DNA from: Acheta domesticus
Lineage: Eukaryota; Arthropoda; Insecta; Orthoptera; Gryllidae
NCBI GenBank assembly: GCA_031308135.1
Contig: JAHLJT010009436.1
Coordinates: 115,974,916 to 116,038,915, forward strand
Length of the DNA stretch: 64,000 nucleotides
Reading direction: 5' to 3'
Numbering within the stretch: the first letter of the stretch is position 1; every line of letters starts with the position of its first letter. Below are positions 24,441 to 37,765 of this stretch, piece after piece. The translations under genes were made by a program, and so were the position numbers. The notes beneath the pieces were generated by a model, which saw only the letters and a program-made list of their open reading frames with translations, ran no database searches and was not told the origin of the DNA.

Positions 24441-25098
24441 TGCATTTACTCTTTGGCCCTACGCTTTAACGCGCGTTAATGTGGAGCCTTCGCAACCAAT
24501 AGGTTGTTGATTGTTCCGCGATGTCCCGAGAGGAATCCTGATTTTCTGTCGTCGTCTGATACTAGCTCTAACTTAATTTTAAGAATTTCGCGTATTATGG
24601 AAAGTCCACAAGTTCAGTCAATTATTGACGGTATTTAATCCATTTTTAATGATGTTTAAAGAATTTGCTTTCATTTGATATTAGGTTTATTGATTCAAAA
24701 TGTACCTGATAAATTCTTTGTGTAAAATTGGCCGTTCTGGAAGGAAGTCCCTTTCTGTCTCCTCTAGCGGTGGATGCATATTTCCGCCCGCTCCAGTCTG
24801 CAGTCAGTGCAGTTACAGCCGGCGAGCGCTGGTGGAACACGAGCGCGTGTGTGTGTCATTATTACCAAATAAACCAGGGTAGCGACATTTTCGAAATAAA
24901 ATAATTTTATTTGTATAAAACGTGCCGAAACAATAGTGCTTGTTGCAATGTGCTGAGTGAAAGTCAAAGCCAGAACCATATGCGCGGAAGGTGTATTACC
25001 TGACACAAACATTACGCGTAAAATTATGTAAGTAATGTTTCAATATGGGCTCTTATTTAACTTAGTTTTAATGAATTTACCTGAATTTCTAAAATTTT

Positions 25099-25103
<5 letters not shown>

Positions 25104-25146
<43 letters not shown>
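25104..25146. repeat. (AT)n microsatellite
   Basis: About 21 perfect dinucleotides. Confidence 0.97.
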
Positions 25147-25148
<2 letters not shown>

Positions 25149-25714
25149 GTGTTTTGAATTTTGGAAACTACATTTTCGATGGAGGTCTGTTGGGGCACCA
25201 GCCGCCACTGGGTGAGCATGGGACTTAAAAACAACGACTCAGTTCAGTCGGTAAGTACTGAAAAAAAGGGGGGTTACCTGAAAAAACGTCATACATTTTT
25301 TTCTTTGAGTATATTGTATGCACTAGTTAAAACTCCACGTTTGCGACCTCCCAGACCCTGTGCTAACACAGGGAAGACCGGTATTTTTTCTGACTTGTTT
25401 CGGTTTTTTCTCTACAGTTCTTTAACCTTACGTCGTGTCGAAAAATGACTCAAAAGAATTTTAAAAGAGGATAAAATTTCCTAGAACTTTTATATAAGAC
25501 ATTTTTTCGAAACCAATTACCAGTGAGGTACAGATTAAAAAAAACACTTTTTTAAATTCTCAAAAATGTGTGAAAACATACACATGTTTGGGAGATTATA
25601 ATCAACCTATAAAAATATAATTGTTATTAGTCTATGTGTAATTATACGAAAAATTTAAAAAAATAAACAATTTAAAAAATAAAAAAATTGATGGGTGTGT
25701 ATAGTATATGTGTT

Positions 25715-25900
25715 CGTGTTCCATCTTAACTCTTCCACGGGGGAATAATGTTATTTCATCAAAACTTGGTATAATTTATTATTGGGCAATTACAATGGAG
25801 GAAAAGACTACACTAGGGGCAAGACACCCCAAGAGGGGTGGGTGATATTTACAAACAAAAATCATTATGCAATCAAAGCAATGTCATTATACCGCATATA
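25715..25900 (+). repeat. Dispersed repeat, partner of 29955-30090 (inverted)
   Basis: It shares tgtgttcgtgttcca, tgggcaattacaatgga, agaggggtggg and atttacaaacaaaa in this order with the reverse complement of 29955-30090. Confidence 0.7.
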
Positions 25901-26019
25901 ATTTGCAACGAGCGGGCACAGTAACCGTGACGGACGTAGCTATTTAATAATGATAGTCATAAATAAATACATTCAAATTTTTAAATAGAATACAATTTCC
26001 TGCTTCTGTCTATTTTTTA

Positions 26020-27510
26020 CTTCCCCGTATACTATATGTACGTACGTGTACGAGGAAAGTTATGTAATTCTGCGTGAAGAAACGGCTGATTTTCGGCAGA
26101 AAAACTCATTTTTCCACTATTAAACGGCCCTGGTAACGATAAAGTGGATAAGTCGAGATGCTAAATTAAGAAAAAAATCTCCTAACACGTAGTGCAGCCA
26201 GAATCCCTGTTTTGGGAGTCCTAGATACCGAAAAACCAATTGAAAGCAAAACGTCTGTCCTTTTGTCTGTGAACAATGCTAGGGACTAAACGGCTCAGCG
26301 GATTTTCTCCAAAATTGATACCCCGATCGCTCTGGCTGATCTCGCGGCCCCTTGAATTTGAAACCGATATTTTAATTCTGGGGGGTACTTTACATGAAGC
26401 CCCCCGTACGCTTTGAACATTTTCTCAAAAACGGCTCCAATGTTTTTCTTTAAAGTTCTTGTAAGAATAGAGTAAAATACACTTATTAAGGTGGCATAGG
26501 CAATTAGGTGATATTGCATAGGTGGCATAATTTTCGAAAATTGCAAAAGTTTGAATTTTATTCGGCATCTTCTTCCAACTACAAAATTGGAGATAGAGAT
26601 TTTTCCTTCAAATAAAATTTCTTCTTCATAGTAAGTTCTTTCTTTAAGGTCATGTATATTTTTTTGAAAATTTTAGTAGTTTTCGCGCAATATTGCATGC
26701 AATATGGGCAATTAAAAAAAAATACAAAAAGATTTTCTCAAAAACCGTTCCAAACTTTTTCTTTAAACTTTTGATAGGTATAGTGCCAAATGTACTTTAT
26801 GAGATGACAAAACGCCATATTGCTCTATTCTTTTGTTTGTTCATAAATTGGAAAAATGTAATTTTTTTGACTTGTCTCTCGCGTCGTTAATATTTACATT
26901 AGCGGCGATTTTTTCACATTATTATATTTACGAGTACATGTGCTTTAAATAATGTCAAGTAAAGTTTCTCGAAAACACAACCGTTTTCTGTGAAAAGGAG
27001 CTCAAAATTCCCCATTTTCAGAAACGCTCAAATGCCATTTTCTCATATATGGCTGCAAATTATTTCTTCAAACTTTTGTAACGGATAGTAATAATTACTC
27101 TCTTTAATATGACGTAATTATTTTGAGTTTTTTGTTTTTTCAAAAATTACACAAATGTAATTTTTTTGAAAGATCCCTCACATCTATAAAATGCACATTA
27201 CCAGCAATTTTTAAACATTATTATATTTGTGAATGAAAGTGCTTCAAATGACTTCAAATGAAGTGTTTCGAAAACTCAAAAATTTTTTGTGGAAAAGAGC
27301 TTTAAATTTCGCATTTTTAGTAGCGCTTAAACGCCATTTTCTTAAAAACGGCTACAATTTTTTTAAATTGTCATTTAGGACGAGGTTTTCGTGTTCTTTA
27401 ATATTCTAAAATTAATATTTCCGTTCTATCTAATGGTAGAACGAACAGGTAATTGTAATGGCAAACCGAAAAATTAAGAGCTTTGAGCAGTGATAGATGG
27501 CAGCTGGAAT
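26020..27510 (-). repeat. Rep-A long form with ~300-bp internal units
   Basis: The left third (26020-26690) is the reverse complement of the short form at 21830-22500. From 26730 on, the block ttttctcaaaaaccgttcc, ctttaaacttttg, tagtgccaaatgtact recurs near 26735, 27035 and (partly) 27340, so units are about 300 bp. It ends near 27500 at gatagatggcagctgg. The same composite occurs at 54000-55447. It is non-coding. Confidence 0.8.
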
Positions 27511-28230
27511 GAAATGGATTAATCAAAAATACATCTTCAAATAAGGTCAAGCTTAATTTTGTGAAAATACGAGTAGTTTTTCTACAATTTCGTGACAAAC
27601 ATAATAGCCCGCTGCAAATTTACTGCGCTTCAGACAGCCGGATATATCGTTAATTAGAATTTTCAATTTTGTGAATTATTTCTTTGTTGGTTTTTACATT
27701 CGACTTTTTGTTATTCATTTACACATTAATCTTTAAAGAATTAATTTATTTTCAAATATTTGAAAGGCAACAATTGGATTCCCTTCCACTGTCGCGAATT
27801 TCTGTGAATTACGCGTCATTGTTGTGACTTGACTTAGCTGTATGGTATCAGGCTTCTTTTTCCAAGTTAACAAAACTTTTGTATTACATTTTGATGCAGT
27901 TGTAGAATTCACATTGTTTTGACAATCCTGCATTGGAAACAGTGAGTTGTTCGCTTCCTGGTTGAAATGGACCTTTTCAAAGAGTAGCTAAGATATTAGT
28001 AGGGCAGGAAGTGCAATATTTGAATCCTATGTAGCTGTTTCCAACAATACGGGAAAGTATGTGCTGATGAAACACCATTAGTTTGTAAACGTAACACTAA
28101 GTGACCTACAGACTCAGAATAGAACAAAAAAGCTGTTGATTGGTATGCGGGGCTGGGACACGCCGGCAACCTGATTTCTAGGACCTGCGCTTCGTTATTT
28201 TAATTGTAATGTTTTTGTACACAGTACAGT

Positions 28231-28253
28231 TTTGTTGTTGTTGTTGTTGTTTT
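28231..28253. repeat. (GTT)n microsatellite
   Basis: Seven to eight triplets next to the SINE tail at 28262. Confidence 0.9.
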
Positions 28254-28261
28254 GAGGGGGG

Positions 28262-28485
28262 TATTCAAGGTCGCATTAACTTCTAGGTCATTAGCGACCA
28301 CTCTTGATTTTAAAGTTATGGGTAACTATGAACTAAATGAAATAATATGGTGACGATGGGGGGGGGGATATAAAAGGACGAACACAAATACAACCATTTC
28401 CGAGGCGGACTCGAACCCTTCTCGATCCTTCGGCTCGAGATCGCCATGGCACTGTTTTAGAGATCTCGGCCACCGGATCGGCTTA
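28262..28485 (-). mobile_element. tRNA-derived SINE (family 2), second copy
   Basis: It has the same structure as the SINE at 41431-41639: B box GGTTCGAGTCC at 28417-28407, shared ggtcattagcgaccact near 28300, gatgg/ggacgaacac body, and an altered head near 28420-28485. It is followed at its tail side by a (GTT)n run at 28231-28253. Confidence 0.8.
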
Positions 28486-28489
28486 GTAA

Positions 28490-29950
28490 ATGTTTTATAT
28501 CAGTTTTGTTGAAATTTTTTTAGCAAAATATAGTTTTTTTAGCAAAATATTGAAATAAATTCTTTAAATTTTCGGTGGTCTGGGACAAGTTGTCTCAACT
28601 GCCCACTCCCTTGGCGCCCATGGTCGTACATAGTCGCGACGTTTGGTGCTATAATATAACCTTCACCGATAGAACAATATTTTAAGTACCATTATAATTT
28701 ATTTAAATGTGGCATTGTCTTGAACAACAAAAGGTATTCCAGTTTATAAAATCCATTATAAAAAATTGCCATTCAACAGTTACCATAAGTATTGAAGCAA
28801 TTTACTGTCAACAGTGTTTGTGAGAAAAGTTGCGATGGTAAATATTGCTAGAGTCTGATAGTGATGAAGTTATGTATCTACTGATTTTTCTAACAGAACT
28901 AGCTTCTTATCAAGATAATTATTTCTAAAATAAGGGACGATTCTCACTCATCAAAATCATTCACATAAGATCGAGAACAAATGCTTTTTCCTTCACACTT
29001 TTAGTTGAATGTGATGCATTCACCCAGCGTAGACAATAGAATGATTTGCCTGAAATATTTTGTGTAATCAGACAGTAACTACAACAGAACATATTGCTGA
29101 AGCAGATCAAATCTTTTTGACGATTTGTACAGTAAAGAGATGATGAACAGGAGCACTAGACCACCTCCGCTACCAATACTTTCAAAGACGATGATAAAAC
29201 CTACATTTTGTCTTGCCATAAATCTACTTTTGGTGCAGCCCGCTATCATGGATGTCGCACCTACCATCAAGTCAAGTTTAGGAAGACTAACCGTTACTTA
29301 GGATTTGTGCTGGTCGTCTAGCACACACGTGCCCAATTAAAATTGTATGAAATGCACAGTAAGAACTCTCACTTCATATAATCAAATGACATGCTGAGGT
29401 ATGTAACTGCAGAAAAGCTGAAGTGCTCTTCTCTTGGGAAGCATAGTTCTGAGCATGCATGTGGCAATTCCCTTGAAACGACGAGGGTGGGAAAAACACT
29501 TCATTTATCGTTCAAAATTGCGCCCAAGAGGAAGCCGTCGAAACCTTTTCTTATTAAGTATATTGAAGACAGTAATTAATGTAATCTTGAAACAGAAACA
29601 TCAAGAGCGTTCCTTCACCGGACTTTATCCCCTAATTGTCAATAACGATAGCATTAACCGGCTAATTCTGGAGTTAGAAAGAAACGCACCTTATCGACAT
29701 TGCACTGCAGAGGCAATGCACATATTCGCCATTTACTTTTTACATTTACATTTTATTTTACATTCGCCATTCTCCATATACATTTTATCGAGTTCTTTCG
29801 CTATTGTTCGAGTTACGTTCGCCATTTACATTTTATCGAGTTAAAAACCCGCGTTTCCCGAAGATTTATTTATCATAATCATCTATTAAACAGCCATGCC
29901 TGTCTCGACCACTCTGCCTGCTCAGGGAATATTACACGAGTTATGTATGC
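28490..29950. other. No gene seen; small local duplication
   Basis: AT-rich. Around 29785-29842 the phrase cattttatcgagtt appears twice with ttcgccatt, a local duplication. The 136-codon frame (29434-29844) is not convincing. Confidence 0.5.
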
Positions 29951-29954
29951 ATTG

Positions 29955-30090
29955 CGGGTTGCATGATGATTTTGTTTGTAAATGTCACTCCTTTCCTCCC
30001 ACCCCTCTAGGGGTATCTTATCCCGGGGTATTTTTTTTTCCATTGTAATTGCCCAGTCACTGGAACACGAACACACACTCGTATACTGAG
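29955..30090 (-). repeat. Dispersed repeat, partner of 25715-25900 (inverted)
   Basis: It is the reverse-strand copy of the repeat at 25.7 kb, with a shorter middle. Its class is unknown. Confidence 0.7.
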
Positions 30091-31102
30091 TGGAGTCAAC
30101 ATTCTTTTCAAGATATTTTGAATATAAAATTAAAATAATGTCGACGAACGACGAAATGTCGAGGTAGAATAGGTAAATACAAGGAAATGTGAATAAAAAT
30201 GAGACGTGGGGTCTTAGGAGTCAAGTAAACGTAAATAAAAATGACTTTGGACGTGTATGTAAATATTAGGAAAATGTTTAAATAAATAACATTTTATAAA
30301 GAGACATTATTGTAGGAGACAAATGAATTCGGACGGTGCAGTTGCAGAAGGACGATATAGCATCGAGGTGACGGACGATATAATGAAAACAACAGAAAAG
30401 CGAGATTAAGTTAAGAAGCTGGATTAAAATTTTTCATCAGAACAAGACGTGATTTGGTAGCGGCAGGATGTATTGCCGTGTTCGGGAGAATTTGTTGTTA
30501 ACAGTTAAATTTAGAAGAGAATGTATTGAGTAGAAAATATTAGTCAGCGAACCTTGTTCGCGGGTATCTTGTTTCGGCGAAGTGAATTTCTCGTGCTTTT
30601 AGACCCCCCTACTGGACAGATATTTAAAAGGAGGAGAATGTTTATTAAGAGTGTAGTTTTGTTTGTAACGTCTAGACATGTGTTTAGAATAATCATTCAG
30701 TTGTGCCTAGTAGGCTTCACAATACTTTGCAATGTTTAAACTAATTTCCCTTTTGTGCCAATCATGCAACCTTGCCTAGTAAGTGTGCTTTTCATATAAT
30801 GCTATCGCAGCCTTGCAAGAGTTTTGAGAAATTGTTAAAGGTTTGTAGTACTCTTTGACAATATGCATAACTCAATATGCAATTTGTTGGCATATGCTGC
30901 GTTTTCCTCAGCGAGAGCATTATCGGTACAATTTTTTTCCAAACTGGATAAACCTCTGTTGATCTGGCGTCACTCAAATCTGTGCGATTTTGAAAAACAT
31001 TCTTTAATTTTTGGGGTAGATCTGTCATTAAGATCATGTACATATTTTTGAAAATTTCATTTGTTTTCGCGCAATATGGAGTGAAACATGTGTAATATTA
31101 AA

Positions 31103-32050
31103 CTAGTTGTGCTACAGAATGGCACACAGTTTCTCGTACTAGTCAGTTTCCTATTTTCTTTGGTGTGGGCAAGCTTTATATTATTGCCCCATCCTCTTGC
31201 TAGCTTTACATTATCGCCTCCCAAAGTACATTTTTTCAAAATTTTCTCAACTTTTTGGTTTCCTAATGGTAGAACCAAAATATTACTTTAAGAATGTTAA
31301 AAAAGTAAAATCTCGTCCTATAAGGAAACTTTTGTTGAAAACTTTGAAGAGTTTTTTAAGAAAACGGTGTTTATGCGATACTATAAATGCACAATTAGAA
31401 GCTCTTTCTGACATAAATCTTTGGAGTTTTCGAAAAAAATTTTATTAGAAGTTTAAAGGTCTCGCACTCACAAATGCAATAATGTATAGAAATTGCTGGA
31501 AATGTACATATTAAAGGCGTGGAAGGTGTAATTAAAAAACAACAGAAAACAGCAAAATGAATTTTGTCATATTAAACAGTGCAATTAGCACTATCCGTGC
31601 GACAAGATTGAAGAAAAAATTTGTAGCAGTCTTTGAGAAAACGGCGTTTGAGCGTTTCTGAAAATTTGGAATTTTGAGTTCGTTTTCACAAACATCATTT
31701 GAGTTTTCTAGAAGCTTTATAAGACATCATTTGAAGAACAGGTAGTCATAAATGCAAAATTGTGAACAAATCGCCGATTAACGACGTGAATTTGTTAAAA
31801 CAAGTGCTTGAAACGATGTCTTATAAAATTTATCGAAATTTCAAAGGTTTTCTTTGAAAACGAGCTCAAATTTCCGCATTTTGGAAACATTAAACGCCAT
31901 TTTCACAAAAACGGCTCCACATTTTTTCTTCAAACTTTTTGTACGGATAGTACGAAATTTACGGTTTCAGATGACATGAAAGTAATTTTGCTGTATTATT
32001 TTGTATTTTCAAAAATTGCGCAAATGTATTTTTTTCTAATTCCCATTGTA
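31103..32050. repeat. Rep-A copy with internal head-to-head rearrangement
   Basis: Starting actagttgtgctacagaatg, the first half (31103-31700) reads in the plus sense of the family. From about 31830 the units read in the opposite sense (cattttcacaaaaacggctc). The segments around 31600-31700 and 31840-31960 are therefore inverted copies of each other. Confidence 0.7.
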
Positions 32051-32329
32051 TAATTCTGTCATTCGATGGCTACGACCCGTTGCATAATGATAGCCATTAC
32101 GATACAGATTTCATTATGATACAAGTTCTTGGCCAATCACAGAGAAGCTTACAAACCAAATATTGGCGTTTCATTAATCATTGAGATTCATTGTAGTAAA
32201 TGTTTCGTTCGATTGCTTTTAATATTATATTATGTTTCTCATTTTTAATTTATTTTATTAGTAGTAATTTTTAGTGAAATATTATTTAAAGTAAATTGGA
32301 TCGTAATTTCACTTTGATCCTACTTGAGT

Positions 32330-32455
32330 AGCGCAGCGGTAGTTATTGGAGAGAACAATTGATTGACGTTAAGATCTGAACGCAAGTCATTTTGTATTAT
32401 ATGCTGCTGGCGTGCAGTAGTCCTTAAAAACTGGCCAATTCTTTAGTTTAAAGTG
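32330..32455 (+). repeat. Degenerate tRNA-SINE head
   Basis: GAGTAGCGCAGCGGTAG resembles a SINE A box, and gttaagatctgaacgcaag about 45 bp on is a weak B box. It is too decayed to be sure. Confidence 0.3.
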
Positions 32456-34280
32456 TCTAATGAATGGTGGTTCTTTCTGGTGCTGTGTCTGGTGCTGACA
32501 TTTCCAAAAATAAGAGAAAATACGAAAATGGCAACATGGGAATATTATTGCATCAAATTTTGTACTCCTTCGCAGGCGTTCTAGTAAAACAAAGCCATCT
32601 GCAGGGGGTAGTGTAGAGAGATATCCGCTAGGTGGCCTTGGCTGAATCCTCCATGTCGACTGCCATAAAAAGATTCAATGGAAAAGTTTAACTAATAAAA
32701 GTTACCATAAGTCGCAGAGAAAGTAACGTACGAAACTCGATGTAATGGGTATTAATAGAATCGTGTGAAATTTACAATACTCGCTCGTATCGTAAAATCA
32801 CACTTGTATATTAATACCATCATTACATCATCGTTCCATAAGGTACTAATTTTAAATACCTCTCACGTTGCCATGTGGTAATTTTTAATTTCTTCTCACG
32901 CTGAACATTTTCAGCGATTTGTATAGATTTTGCATTTGAGAGTGGATGTGCTTCAAATGACTTCCAATGAAGTTCGAAAATTCGAAGATATTCATTTCTG
33001 AATACAGAATAACACAAACAAGTAAAGCAGTTTTACCAAAACGTGTATTTATTGATGTGGATTACATGCCTTGTTTAATTTCAAAAGTGTAATTCTAAAA
33101 AGATAACACAGAAGTAATGATAAGAAATATAAATCGGTTTATTTCCTCTGTATTTAAAGAAATAAAAATACTTCGTGATGTTTGTAAGCACTTGTAGACA
33201 CGCTCTCCAGACGTTGCTTCGTGAACCAAACAACCATAACGGAGAGTCGCTATTGCATACCTTCAAGAGAGTTCGGAGAGCTCAAGTAATAAAACCTGCT
33301 CTGAACAACGGTACAGGAGCCTCAAGTGTTCCGTAATTAGTAGAAAATATTCGTAAGGCAATCTGGTTTATGAATTGATTCCTACAGGTAGCAGGTGGCA
33401 ATCACTGCGAGAGGAAGCATGAATATGGGAGAGGCCAATGCTTGATTTCTAAATTTCAGGTACCGGACGTGTAACAAATTGATTAATTTTACATACATTT
33501 ATTGTTTTTTGTTCATTAATTTTTCAATTAATAATTATAAATAACTTTTATAATAAATATAATTTAAATTCATGCTTATTGTAAATAATTGCAACTTCGT
33601 ATAACGGTTTAACTCTTTCGACATCTAGGTAATTTTACTTATATATTGACATTCTCATCGTGTTATTTGATTTTATTTAATTTAACTAACTTCAGGTATA
33701 ATTCATTATGTACCGAAAAAATAACAATGATCTTTTTTATAAAAGTTTCCACAATTTCAAATTTCTGCGCTTATTTCGCAAGTCAAAAATTTACTGGGAT
33801 AAAATATTCGCAGTTTTCTGTTATTGGGTTCTCATATATTGGCCCAATGAAAAGAAAAACAAAAAACTACATTTATCTTTCCAAGAAATATCAAAGCTTT
33901 TCAGAATGGAAATGTGTTTGTACATTTTGCATTCATCAAAGTTGGTTCATCTAAAAATCAAAATAAGAAAGCATGTTTTCTGTACCATTCCGTACGCAAA
34001 GAGGTACCGGAAGGACGTTCCGGCGCGTCCCCCCTTAAATCGCCCAGGAAATAACCCATGGGTTGTGATCTGTGCACTCGAACTTGCTTCCTGCGGATCT
34101 TCACTTAAAACCAATAAGAAAAATGAATAGAACAAGATATGTAATGAATCTTAACGCGCCTTGATCTACCAATGTTCCATACCTGCTCAGAAACCGAGCC
34201 AATGGCACTTAGTCGACGTCAGGCCATGCCACGGATGTTAGATCCAGGGACCCAGACTCAGCAGTAGCTCGAAGCCATCG
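32456..34280. other. No gene seen
   Basis: AT-rich sequence up to the start of the R4-like relic. Frames at 33646-34130 overlap each other and carry no domain. Confidence 0.5.
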
Positions 34281-34284
34281 TCAG

Positions 34285-37200
34285 AGATGGGCCCGAATGA
34301 ATTGAAGGAGATGATGTGGTGCTTTTACTATGCAAAAGCAAAAAATGGGTGTTCAGAAATAGACTTTTTCAAGGTAAGGAAAGAGCGGAACCCAGATATG
34401 ATACCTACCTTGAATTCAAAGAAGCTTGCCAGTCAACGACGATAAATACTCAGCAGTGTCAAATTCACAGCAGAACAACTTGCTGACATTCACATAAATG
34501 CAGAGTACGTTCTTCGATCGAACAATCCACATGAAGAACATGTAGAACTTGAAAACATGGCCCTGTTGAAGTTTTATCTCTTTCGAATGAAACATACAGC
34601 CAGTCAGTACGTCAGCGGTAAAATTTCATTTGGCAATGACTCACACGATGACACAAATCCCTTTCGACGAGAGGTAGAAAGAGTTCGTCAATTTCCATTT
34701 GAATCTCGTGCACAGTTGAGGAGAATATATGAAAATGCCAAAGCTAAGAGAGGGATAGAGACAGCGAACTGTCTTAAATGAGGTGGTACAAACCCCCGGT
34801 AGAGATCTAGATATTACTGAAATAAAACACATCGTGTGTGAAACAGGATATCTGGTATCTCAGAAAATTTTGTGACCAAACAAAAACACCAACGGTTGAC
34901 AGCAAAACAGGATAAACAGCCCAGTACCCCTATGGACGAAACGCATTATGAAACGGATAGTCGGCACTCGGCGTGAAATATCACTCTTACCTGACGCATC
35001 TTCTAAATCAACGCACACGTCTAAAGTTCAACGAACAATATTCAAAGGTGAACAAAAATACCAAATTGAAAATGACACAGCAAGGCTAATGGTAGTTGAG
35101 AAGCTAAAAGAGAAAATCCAAGCATGGGCTCAATGAATTAGACATTACAAATGTAGAATAGATTTCCGTGTGCAGAATCAGTTGTTTGAAACAGACGCGA
35201 AGAGATTCTATCGCAATCTGACTCAAAAACCGAATGGAAATGCTGTCACTCCTTCGAAAAGATGACGTCGAAGCATTTTGGGCAGGAATCTGGGAGAAAA
35301 GCAGATTCTACAACAAAGGCGCATCTTGGCTTCAATCTGAAGTTGATGCTGCCGATGAACTCGTGGAAACAGTTGAAAATGTTCACAAATTCTCGGAAGA
35401 GGTTCTCTTCCAAGCAATTAAGAACATGGGAAACAGGAAATCCCCTGGGATTGATAAGATCCAGATTTATTGGATTAATAAATTAACAGCAATACATTCT
35501 CATCTAGCAAAGGCTTTTAATAAAATTTTAGAAAACCCAAAGGAACTCCCAGAATGGCTCACACGCGGCAACACGCATTTGCTACCCAAATCGAGAGAAA
35601 GCTCTGTGGCGAAGAACTACAGGCCAATCACTTGCCTGCCAGTAATGTACAAAGTTATAACTGCAGCCATAGCTGACAAAATATACAGACACCTAGAGAA
35701 GAACTATCTGTTGCCAGTTGAACAAAAAGAACGTCGTAAAGGTGCGTATGGCTGTATCTCGCTACTAAATAAAGTCATCTTGCATGATGTATAGAAACCA
35801 AAGCGTAATTTAAGCATAGATTGGATTGACTACCAGAATGCTTTTGATAGTGTACCACACGATTGGATTTTGAAGACCCTGGAGATCTATCGATTTCATC
35901 CAAGACATAATGAGTTTCGCAAGGCTAGTATGAAGTCATGGAGAACCAGATGCAGCGGCAATGGACCAGGTACAGCGGAAAGGAAGCGGTAGAAGCAAGT
36001 AGTATTCAAAGTTAGTATCAGGGGTATTTTTCAAGGAGATTCACAATCCCCTCTGCTGTTTTGCATCAGTTTGATCCCACTATCCAGATAGCAGGCTGAC
36101 ATTGGTTATAAGCTCCGTGGTAATAAAAACCAGTACCACATTTGTTCTACGTGGATGATCTTAAAGTGTTTGCTAAGAATGACGCAATTCTCTCCCAATT
36201 GCTGTCTGTTGTGAATGACTTTAGCAATGACATCTGCATGAAGTTTGGTCTTGACAAGTGTGCAAAAATCGATTTAAAAAAGAGGCAAAGTGACATCGTC
36301 AGAGTGCACTGAAGTTGACATGCACACTGTGATTCAAGATCTTGAGCCAGGTAAAACTTACAAATATATGGGCATTAAAGAACGTGAGACCATCTCGAAC
36401 GACACAACGAAAGAGAGATTTCACACGGAGTATTACAGAAGAGTGAGACGTCCTGCACTCCGCTCTGAACTCCAGGAATAAAATATCAGCAATAGGTAGT
36501 TTGGCGGTGCCTATAGTCGAGATGGTTTTGGACTAGTGTATGGACTTAGCAAGAAATTCGAATCAAGAATCGAAAAATCAGAAAACTGCTAACAATGCAT
36601 CATGTCGCCCACCCTCGAGCTGATGTACGTAAGTGGTGACTTATGTGTCACGTAAGGAAGGAGGAAGAGGCCTCAGAAAAATAGAAGCCCCCTGGCACAA
36701 TGCAATAGTCCGGATGGGAAAGTACAAATGTTGTCATGAAGATGATCCTCCAATGAGGCAGATCATGAAATATGACCAAAGAATCGGAAATAGAGGCATT
36801 GTTAATGTAGCAAGAAGCATTGCAAAGAACGCCGAATAACACAGACACTGAACTTCTGACGTTGCTAAACATGAAATGTGAGACACAAAAAATGTTAAAG
36901 AAATCGTGGAGAGACAAACCACTGCAAGGACAATACCGAAAAAGAATGGACAAGGTGCAGATCAATAAAGATCAAACATTTATGTGGCTCAAAAGGGGAA
37001 TAATGAAGCCAGATTTGAAACAGTTCTAATAGCTGCTCAAGATCAGGCGTTTGAATACATTGTGATAAAAAGGTTCTCAAATTTTCCCAAGATGATAAAT
37101 GCCGCATCTGCTAGGAACAAGTATAAACCATTGATCACATCGTCTCAGCTTCTCCAATGTTCTTAAACTTCCCTATAATATATTACGTATGCAATACGCC

Positions 37201-37340
37201 TTGCAGTGGCTTTACTACAGAAATTGTAACGACTGAGTGAGCAGATTCCCCCCAATCATACATCAACATCAATGAGGAGACAGTAAAGGATATATTTTGC
37301 TCAAAGCCCAATGACATATAAAGATTTTTACCAGCTTGTA
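34285..37340 (+). pseudogene. Decayed non-LTR retrotransposon ORF, R4/Dong-like
   Basis: Translated pieces in shifting frames follow the order of a single-ORF LINE. A pre-RT region (about 34310-34780 and 34950-35230) holds EMGPNELKEMMW and a KRFYRNL-type block. The RT core has RKSPGID near 35440, NYRPITCLP near 35620, motif A DYQNAFDSVPHDW near 35830, motif B GIFQGDSQSPLLF near 36030, and motif C YVDD at 36148-36159. The thumb region reads GKTYKYMGIKERE (about 36345), then RKEGGRGLRKIE (about 36650). A degraded zinc-knuckle-like end (TIDHIVSASPMF) lies near 37130-37160. That layout, with no apurinic-type endonuclease ahead of the RT, fits the R4/Dong type. Multiple stops and frameshifts make it dead. 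The clade is inferred from memory of the family; the RT identity is directly visible. Confidence 0.85.
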
Positions 37341-37509
37341 AAACTTTGTATTCGTCATTGTGTTCACACTACACAGTACATTACTATTAACAATTGGACA
37401 CCATTAGACACATTAACACCATTAAATTGATAGGATTTGCGGTTCTATGAGACTCGGTCATCTCGACCCGAATCCTTCGTGACATCCACCCGGATACTCG
37501 AGATCTATC

Positions 37510-37765
37510 CCCCGGGGTCGTTAATTCTCCTTAAGCGGCTGGTCCCGCGTGCATTCCGTGAATTTGCGACAACCTGCGGGCGCCACCGCCACCGCCACCA
37601 CCACCACAGTCAAGCACTCCTGGGCCAACATCCGGCGGTTCGTGCGGGCGCGGCCGCCGTTGCCGTAAATGCCAGCGGAGGCCACGACACGTTTACGGCG
37701 CCGCCCTACGCGGAAACGCCGCCCGCTCAGCCCCCCTGCCTCCCGGCGCCTACCGCCGCTTCAAT
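37510..37765. other. GC-rich island
   Basis: CpG-dense with a short (CCACCG)n/(CACC)n-like run at 37583-37605. A 113-codon frame is His/Ala/Pro biased and unsupported. Confidence 0.55.

Noticed and set aside
29434..29844. A 136-codon plus frame
   Set aside because: AT-rich with a local repeat of cattttatcgagtt; no domain and an overlapping alternative frame.
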